Below are positions 4,560 through 9,091 of a DNA stretch of 9,091 nucleotides, in pieces (the first letter of the stretch is position 1; each line of letters starts with the position of its first letter). A program made the translations under genes and the position numbers. Source of the stretch: an uncultured Eubacteriales bacterium (GTDB lineage Bacteria > Bacillota > Clostridia > Oscillospirales > CAG-272); contig CAKSUH010000042.1 of the NCBI GenBank assembly GCA_934500855.1, forward strand, positions 1 through 9,091. The letters are read 5' to 3'. The notes beneath the pieces were generated by a model. It saw nothing but the letters and a program-made list of their open reading frames with translations, was not told where the DNA came from and ran no database searches.

Positions 4560-6974
4560 ATGAAAAAATCGGGATTTACCGGATTCCTGTTCGGTTTTGC
4601 GTCTTTTCTGCTTTTATCGGCAACCTTGTCAGTGCCATTGGCGGCAGTCGGAAGCGCGTCAAGTCCGTCAGCCTTTGTCGGTTCGGCTTCCGCGAACTTC
4701 CATGATTCCGCCGAACAGATCGCAGGTCTGTCAAAATTCGATCCGCGGGATGACCTGACGCCTGTAAAGGATCAGGGCGACACCAACCTTTGCTGGGCAT
4801 ATTCCGCAATCAACGCTTCCGAAGCCGCTATCCTGAAGCAACGGCTCGGCACGAAGGAGACCTTACGGCTGAATCCTCAAGCCCTTGCCTATCGGAAATA
4901 TGTCAGAAACACCGACCCGCTCGGGAACAACGCGTCCTATCACAGCAGCTATGCGGGCGAATGGTTGTCCCGCGCAGGTCAGATCGGGCAGACCCCTGCC
5001 CTGCTGAGTATGTGGCAGGGGCCGATTGCAGGCGACAAACCTGCCGCGAATGTTGCGGAAAATACGCTCTACCGCTTTGAAAGCGCGAATCTGATCTCCT
5101 CTGACCTGACCGGAGACGAGCGGATTGCCGAGTTGAAAAGAGCCATTGCCGAATACGGCGCGGTTACCGCTTCCTGTTACTACGACGGCGGAACCAAGCC
5201 CTACTATAACGACAATGCGGTTACAAACGGGATTCCCCATGCAATCACGCTGGTCGGCTGGGATGACGATATCGACAGCAGTCTTTTCAAGCCCGGACAG
5301 GTTACGCGGAACGGCGGCTGGCTGGTGAAAAACAGCTACAGCGACAACGGTTACTTCTGGCTCACCTACGAGAGCAAAATCGCACCCACGACCGCGTGGA
5401 CCTTTACCTATGCGCCGAAAGAGGCGTACGATTTCAATTACTACTACGACAACAGCGAAACCGATTTCGGCTTGTCGAAAATCCGTCATGCCGCCAATGT
5501 GTACGAAGCAAAAAAAGGAACGGCGGACAGATCGGAATACCTGGAAGCGGTCAACATCGGGTTTACTGGCAACAACGCTACGGTGACGGTTCGGGTCTAC
5601 ACCGGACTTTCCGGCTGGGGCGCGTCATCCGTGGAAAGCGGCGCTCCTGCCGCCGAGAAAACGCAGACCTTCCGCTACGGCGGCTATAACACCGTCAGAC
5701 TGGACACCCCCGTCAGGCTCGCCGCAGGATCGTATTTTTCTGTCATTGCGGAGATTTCCTCCCCCGACGGCACTGCAAAACTCATGACCGTACAGACCGA
5801 TACCAAAAAGCCCTCTTTTGCGAAATCCTCCGGCGGCTATGACTTCATCTCCTACGGCGGGCAGATTGCCCGGATAAAGGCTTACACGAAGCTGAGAGAT
5901 ACCGAACCGGGTTGCGTCTCGCACCGCTACGGCGAGCTGATACCGAGCGTTGCACCGACCTGTTCTTCCGAAGGCATGAAGGCGCATTACCGTTGCTCGG
6001 AATGCGGCGGCTATTTCGACGAGAACAGGAACGAAACCGATGCGGAAGCCTTGCGGCTTGCCATAGAACCGAACGCGCATGATCTGTCGCCTTGGGTCAA
6101 CGAAGTCCCGGCAACCTGCACCGAAAAAGGGGTAAAAGGACACGCGGATTGCAGGCTTTGCGGCAGGCATTACGCCTCGGACGGGGTCACGGAACTAACC
6201 GATCTTGCGATTCCGACCAACGACAGCCACGATTGGCGCGCGCCCGTAAGCAACGGCAACGGCACGCACACCCGTATCTGCGCAAAAGACCCGAGCCACA
6301 CCGAAACGGAGGACTGCTCCGGCGGAACGGCGACCTGCATCACCCCGGCGGTCTGCGGGCTGTGCGGCAACGGCTACGGGGCGCCCGCTCCGCACCGTCT
6401 CGGCGCTTGGATTGACGAAATCCCCGCAACCGAAGAAGCAGAGGGCGTAAAGGGGCACAGAAAATGCACCGTCTGCGGTCGCTGTTTCGACGCAAACGGT
6501 GCGGAAATAACCGATCTTACCATTGAAAAGCCCGCCAAGCCGACAATCCCCGCGCCTGTTCCCGTAACGGTAACGGTAACAAACGGAACGGGAGGCGGCA
6601 GATTTTCGGTCGGCGAGCGCATTACCGTAAAGGCAGACACACCTGCGGAAGGCAAGCGGTTCGGATACTGGCAGACGGCAGACGGAACTGCTGTAAGCAC
6701 GGATGCGGCGTATACCTTTACCGTAACCGGCGAGGTGTCGCTCACGGCTGTCTATGAGGACCTTCCGTCCTCCGACAACGCAAGCGGCGGAAGCGATCCC
6801 GCTCCGGAAAGCCCGAAGCCCGAAAATCCAGCCCCCGAAGAAAAAGATACTGAAAAGAAGAAGCTTCCCGGCGGCGCAATTACCGGCATCGCGATCGGGT
6901 CTGCCGCAACAGCGGGCTTCGGAGGCTTTGCCTTTGTTCGGTTTCTCCGCAGAAAAAAGCGTTTCGGAAGCTGA
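4560..6974 (+). CDS. Secreted, membrane-anchored C1 papain-like protease with lectin-like and Cys/His repeats
   Basis: This is an 804-residue surface protein. Residues 1-33 are a signal peptide (MKKSGF, then a hydrophobic core). A papain-type peptidase domain (about 58-285) has oxyanion Gln72 in VKDQG, nucleophile Cys78 in LCWAYSA, His227 in PHAITLVGWDDD and Asn258 in WLVKNSYSDN, so the catalytic set looks complete. Residues 290-442 resemble the lectin-like domain that often follows such peptidases in Clostridia. Four Cys/His repeats (about 452-655) follow, with ATCTEKGVKGH and C-x-x-CG motifs; the fourth has lost its first cysteine (ATEEAEGVKGH). An InlB-B-like beta repeat spans 668-733, then a Pro/Glu/Lys linker, LPGGA (769-773), a hydrophobic segment (772-793) and RFLRRKKR. 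GGAGG (4549-4553) is 6 nt before the ATG. It probably degrades or binds extracellular protein or glycoprotein; the substrate is unknown. No promoter is visible after the tRNA terminator. Confidence 0.88.
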   Translation: MKKSGFTGFLFGFASFLLLSATLSVPLAAVGSASSPSAFVGSASANFHDSAEQIAGLSKFDPRDDLTPVKDQGDTNLCWAYSAINASEAAILKQRLGTKETLRLNPQALAYRKYVRNTDPLGNNASYHSSYAGEWLSRAGQIGQTPALLSMWQGPIAGDKPAANVAENTLYRFESANLISSDLTGDERIAELKRAIAEYGAVTASCYYDGGTKPYYNDNAVTNGIPHAITLVGWDDDIDSSLFKPGQVTRNGGWLVKNSYSDNGYFWLTYESKIAPTTAWTFTYAPKEAYDFNYYYDNSETDFGLSKIRHAANVYEAKKGTADRSEYLEAVNIGFTGNNATVTVRVYTGLSGWGASSVESGAPAAEKTQTFRYGGYNTVRLDTPVRLAAGSYFSVIAEISSPDGTAKLMTVQTDTKKPSFAKSSGGYDFISYGGQIARIKAYTKLRDTEPGCVSHRYGELIPSVAPTCSSEGMKAHYRCSECGGYFDENRNETDAEALRLAIEPNAHDLSPWVNEVPATCTEKGVKGHADCRLCGRHYASDGVTELTDLAIPTNDSHDWRAPVSNGNGTHTRICAKDPSHTETEDCSGGTATCITPAVCGLCGNGYGAPAPHRLGAWIDEIPATEEAEGVKGHRKCTVCGRCFDANGAEITDLTIEKPAKPTIPAPVPVTVTVTNGTGGGRFSVGERITVKADTPAEGKRFGYWQTADGTAVSTDAAYTFTVTGEVSLTAVYEDLPSSDNASGGSDPAPESPKPENPAPEEKDTEKKKLPGGAITGIAIGSAATAGFGGFAFVRFLRRKKRFGS

Positions 6975-6991
6975 CTTTTTCGGTTTCCGCT

Positions 6992-7483
6992 TCAGGCTCT
7001 CGGGGAAAACCCATGCACGAAACCGGATGTATCGGCAGAGCAGATGTCGCCGCCGATGACGCGGTTGCGGTAAACCAGAACATTTGCAAGCACCTTTCCC
7101 TCGTAGCCCTCGTAGTTGGTCACACGGAAGGTATAGCGCGTAACTTCCTTTCCGCGGAATCTCGAAAGGTTCAGTCCCTGCTCCTTTTGCAGTTCGTTGT
7201 ATGCCGCAAAAACCTTGTCGAATTCGTCGGGAACCGTCACGGTTTCCACCTCTTCGGGCTTTCCGTCGGTCTGCCAACCGAACTGCGACAGGAATTTTCC
7301 CGCATCATCCGCGCTCTTCACCTTGTCGTAACTGATTTCCGAAGCGTTTCCGCTCGCGTTCACCGCATCGTTGCCGACGGTATAGGTCGGAACAAAGGCG
7401 ATCAGCGTGATCAGAACGGTCAGCGCAACGCAAATCACGCCGATGAGCTTGAGGGTACCCGCACGCATGGAATAAATAAACAT
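6992..7483 (-). CDS. DUF4830 domain-containing membrane protein
   Basis: This 163-residue protein has one N-terminal hydrophobic helix (about 10-31) and an outward-facing domain. The latter contains FLSQFGWQTDGKPEEVETV (about 65-83), VPDEFDKVFAAYNELQKEQGLNLSRFRGKEVTRYTF (84-119) and ANVLVYRNRVIGGDICSADTSGFVHGF (133-159), which I recognise as the DUF4830 pattern common in Clostridia. The function of the family is unknown. The start is set by GGAGG (minus strand, 7490-7494) six bases before the ATG; an in-frame ATG five codons later lacks as good a site. It lies 79 nt downstream of the RodA-like gene on the same strand and may be co-transcribed. Its ribosome binding site is buried in a 15-bp stem. 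It converges on the protease gene with only 17 nt between stop codons. Confidence 0.82.
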   Translation of the reverse strand: MFIYSMRAGTLKLIGVICVALTVLITLIAFVPTYTVGNDAVNASGNASEISYDKVKSADDAGKFLSQFGWQTDGKPEEVETVTVPDEFDKVFAAYNELQKEQGLNLSRFRGKEVTRYTFRVTNYEGYEGKVLANVLVYRNRVIGGDICSADTSGFVHGFSPRA

Positions 7484-7487
7484 AACG

Positions 7488-7533
7488 AACCTCCGGAATC
7501 ATTGAAGTACTACACTATATGATCCCGGAGGTT
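7488..7533 (-). promoter_or_regulatory. 15-bp stem enclosing the DUF4830 ribosome binding site
   Basis: On the minus strand, AACCTCCGGGATCAT (7533 to 7519) pairs with ATGATTCCGGAGGTT (7502 to 7488), 14 Watson-Crick pairs and one G.U, with a 16-nt loop. The 3' arm contains the GGAGG of the DUF4830 gene, so the 5' arm is an anti-Shine-Dalgarno sequence. The stem ends 4 nt before the ATG. On the plus strand the same hairpin is followed by GTTTTATT, a weak terminator-like tail. Sequestration of translation start is the simplest reading. Confidence 0.6.
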
Positions 7534-7545
7534 GTTTTATTCCGT

Positions 7546-7560
7546 CTGCCGCCCCGGCAG
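7546..7560 (-). other. Small GC hairpin just after the rodA-like stop
   Basis: CTGCCG-ccc-CGGCAG is a perfect 6-bp stem with a 3-nt loop, beginning 2 nt beyond the stop codon of the minus-strand rodA-like gene. There is no T-run after it on the minus strand, so it is not a convincing terminator; it may protect the 3' end or slow the polymerase. Confidence 0.35.
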
Positions 7561-7562
7561 GC

Positions 7563-8726
7563 TCATTCTTCCATTGCGCGCAGAGCGACCGAGGAACGGA
7601 CCGCGCCGGAATGCGCATATACGCTGTGGACCAGACCCATCATCAGAAAGGTTGCCAGCATGGAGGACCCGCCGCAGGACAGGAACGGAAGCGTGATGCC
7701 CACCACGGGGAGCATCGCAAGCGTCATGCCGATGTTTTCAAGAATCTGCGCCACAAACATTGCCCCGATTCCCGCGCAGATCAGACCGCCGTAATCCGAG
7801 TTGTTCGCAATCCGCGCAATGCGGACAATCCGCACCACGATCACGCAGAAGGTCGCGATGACCAGAATCCCGCCGACAAACCCGAACTTTTCGCAGATGG
7901 TTGCAAAAATGAAATCGGTGTGCGATGCGTCCAGAACCTCATAATAGCCACCCGAAAACAGCCCTCGCCCGAACAGTCCGCCGTGCGAGATTGCCCGACG
8001 GCTCAGAAGCGGCTGATACCCCTTCCCCTGCGGGTCCAGTTCGGGATTGAATCCCACAATGATCCGCCGCTGTTGGTAGAACTCCAGCTTCTCCCACAGA
8101 TACGGCGACAACAGAACCAACGCAACCGTTCCCGCGCCGAAATAGCCGAGGTGAAGTCCCGCACAGAACAGCATCATCGCAATGATGGCCAAATACACCA
8201 ACGCCACGCCGAGGTCGCCCGACTTCAGAATCAGCGCCACGATGATGCCCGCGTGCAACGCCAGCCCCGCAAGGCTCTTCGGGTGATTGATGCGGTCCCG
8301 CACCGCAAACAGGTGCTTGGAAAAGGTGCAGATAAACGCGAACTTGACGAACTCGGACGGCTGAATCATCAGTCCGATGATCGGAATTTTAAGCCAGCTC
8401 TTATTGCCCGTCTCCATGCTCACGCCGCTCTTGCCCCAGATCAGCGTAATGCCGAGCAGGAGCACCGACCCGATGAAAAACGGCAGCCACAGCTTGTCCA
8501 CAATGACGCGGAAGTCCAGCGTGGCAATCACCACCGTTGCAACCGTGCCGACAAGGAACATCGCCACCTGCATTTTCAGTTTGGACATTCCGAAATTGTC
8601 CACCGCACCGAAGATGGTGACGATACTCAGAATTCCGAGCGCCGTGACGCTGAAAAAAAGCACCGGATCAACGCACCGCACGGCGTGACGGAGATAGGCT
8701 TTGAATCTGTCCCAAATGTCGACCAT
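7563..8726 (-). CDS. rodA: RodA/FtsW/SpoVE-family (SEDS) peptidoglycan polymerase, probably RodA
   Basis: This 387-residue polytopic membrane protein has about ten hydrophobic segments, typical for SEDS glycosyltransferases that polymerise lipid II into glycan strands together with a class B PBP. Motifs in order are KSWLKIP (109-115), IQPSEFVKFAF (121-131), SGDLGVALVY (169-178, where many relatives have PDLG), GKGYQPLLSRRAISHGGLFGRGL (234-256), SHTDFIFATICEKFGFVGG (268-286, with Asp271 at the position of the essential catalytic Asp) and NIGMTLAMLPVVGITLPFLSCGGSS (331-355). The usual Pro-Glu before HTDFIF is replaced by DAS. Length and local motifs favour RodA (elongation) over FtsW (division), but no diagnostic neighbour such as mreBCD or a PBP is present. 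GGAG in GAAAGGAG (8733-8740) is 6 nt before the ATG. A 10-bp hairpin lies in its leader. Confidence 0.88.
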   Translation of the reverse strand: MVDIWDRFKAYLRHAVRCVDPVLFFSVTALGILSIVTIFGAVDNFGMSKLKMQVAMFLVGTVATVVIATLDFRVIVDKLWLPFFIGSVLLLGITLIWGKSGVSMETGNKSWLKIPIIGLMIQPSEFVKFAFICTFSKHLFAVRDRINHPKSLAGLALHAGIIVALILKSGDLGVALVYLAIIAMMLFCAGLHLGYFGAGTVALVLLSPYLWEKLEFYQQRRIIVGFNPELDPQGKGYQPLLSRRAISHGGLFGRGLFSGGYYEVLDASHTDFIFATICEKFGFVGGILVIATFCVIVVRIVRIARIANNSDYGGLICAGIGAMFVAQILENIGMTLAMLPVVGITLPFLSCGGSSMLATFLMMGLVHSVYAHSGAVRSSVALRAMEE

Positions 8727-8756
8727 ACGGCGCTCCTTTCCGGTGTTTTTGAAAGA

Positions 8757-8782
8757 ACCCGCAAGACGGGAATCTTGCGGGT
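8757..8782 (-). terminator. Hairpin in the rodA leader, terminator- or attenuator-like
   Basis: ACCCGCAAGA (8757-8766) pairs perfectly with TCTTGCGGGT (8773-8782), a 10-bp stem with a 6-nt loop. On the minus strand it is followed by TCTTTC, a modest T-rich tail, and lies 30 nt before the rodA-like ATG. It could terminate transcription arriving from the prolyl-tRNA synthetase side or attenuate rodA expression. On the plus strand there is no T-run. Confidence 0.5.
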
Positions 8783-8842
8783 CGGTGCGAGGGACTCTGT
8801 CTCTCGGTATCTTTATCGCTTAAAATCATCAGACTTCTTTCA

Positions 8843-8995
8843 CGCCTTTTCTTTGCAAGAAAGAGGCGCAAAGAGAAAGTCAAGTTTCGCTTGCGCGAAA
8901 CAGCGAAAAGAAACGCCGAATAGGAGTTTCGCCGCCTGCGGGCGGCGACCAACGCTCCACGGCGTTGGATCCGTGCCACCTTTTGAAAAAGGTGG
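8843..8995. repeat. Run of five hairpins filling the rodA-proS gap
   Basis: The 308-nt stretch 8727-9034 has no credible gene. It holds five consecutive inverted repeats: CGCCTTTTCTT/AAGAAAGAGGCG (8843-8868, with a bulge), GTTTCGC/GCGAAAC (8884-8901), TCGCCGCC/GGCGGCGA (8929-8948), CCAACGC/GCGTTGG (8949-8968) and CCACCTTTT/AAAAGGTGG (8976-8995). The third and fourth abut exactly. From memory, fragments of this kind recur between genes in Clostridia assemblies, so a dispersed mosaic repeat is the likeliest explanation; I cannot check copy number. No T-run marks any of them as a terminator. Confidence 0.6.
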
Positions 8996-9034
8996 GCGAA
9001 AACTTTCTCAGCACCCTCGACGCTTAAACAACAA

Positions 9035-9091
9035 TCAGTACTGTCTGCCCCAGACCACCATATGCTTGGCGGGCTTTCCGCAGCAGACGCA
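9035..9091 (-). CDS. proS: Prolyl-tRNA synthetase, C-terminal fragment
   Basis: Only the last 18 codons are inside the window; the gene runs off the right edge. The fragment ends in CVCCGKPAKHMVVWGRQY and a TGA stop. This matches the C-terminal zinc-binding tail of archaeal/eukaryotic-type (type 3) prolyl-tRNA synthetases, with the CxxCGK-x-AK pattern and the invariant final tyrosine, whose carboxylate lies near the active site in structurally studied members. The enzyme charges tRNA-Pro in the cytoplasm. Identification rests on a short stretch, so it is a confident guess rather than proof. It is transcribed towards the rodA-like gene, 308 nt away. Confidence 0.75.
   Translation of the reverse strand, partial: CVCCGKPAKHMVVWGRQY

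Noticed and set aside
7013..7522. 169-codon plus-strand open frame
   Set aside because: It is the antisense shadow of the DUF4830 gene, which has clear family motifs and a ribosome binding site.
8855..8883. TTGACT on the minus strand (8883 to 8878) as a rodA promoter
   Set aside because: At 17 nt downstream the sequence is TCTTGC, which is not a -10 box.
8668..8979. 103-codon minus-strand open frame before rodA
   Set aside because: It is Arg/Ser-rich, runs through the hairpin array and overlaps the rodA start; it looks like translated intergenic repeat.

Overview
The window looks like a chromosomal segment of a low-to-mid GC Gram-positive anaerobe of the class Clostridia, plausibly an Oscillospiraceae-like gut bacterium. 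The reasons are consensus sigma-A promoters (TTGACA, 17 nt, TATAAT), strong AGGAGG-type ribosome binding sites, the feoA-feoA-feoB order followed by a FeoB-associated Cys-rich peptide, a DUF4830 protein, a DUF523 protein and a Clostridia-type secreted papain-like protease. The taxonomic placement is inference; no 16S or other decisive marker is present.

Left third (1-4236): a short gene-free edge, then a DUF523 gene with its own extended -10 promoter, then the ferrous-iron uptake operon. The operon has a perfect consensus promoter (757-785), two small FeoA SH3-like proteins, the membrane GTPase/permease FeoB, and a 59-residue one-pass membrane peptide with five clustered cysteines. It ends at a strong intrinsic terminator (4179-4236). 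Three 14-bp palindromes of the form TTAG-N6-CTAA sit at the operon promoter/leader (two) and just before feoB (one). They are best read as operators for a DtxR/IdeR/MntR-type metal-dependent repressor.

Middle (4237-4530): a second near-consensus extended -10 promoter drives a tRNA-Leu(UAG) gene. Between promoter and tRNA lie tandem 37-bp repeats whose last, diverged copy runs in phase into the tRNA 5' end. Each repeat carries a copy of the tRNA 5' acceptor strand. The leader next to the tRNA also forms a perfect 15-bp inverted repeat with the tRNA's own 5' part. This is the most unusual structure in the window. A terminator follows the tRNA.

Right half (4531-9091): a large secreted and membrane-anchored protein begins 29 nt after the tRNA terminator without a visible promoter of its own. 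It has a signal peptide, a C1 papain-like protease, a lectin-like domain, Cys/His repeats, an InlB-B-like repeat and a C-terminal anchor. It converges, with a 17-nt gap, on a minus-strand pair: a RodA/FtsW-type peptidoglycan polymerase followed by a DUF4830 membrane protein whose ribosome binding site lies inside a 15-bp stem. Upstream of rodA is a 308-nt gene-free stretch holding a run of hairpins that looks like a mosaic intergenic repeat. The window ends with the last 18 codons of a prolyl-tRNA synthetase on the minus strand.

The genes form separate transcription units (iron uptake, tRNA with surface protease, cell-wall synthesis, tRNA charging) rather than one pathway. No phage, transposase, CRISPR or defence module is visible.
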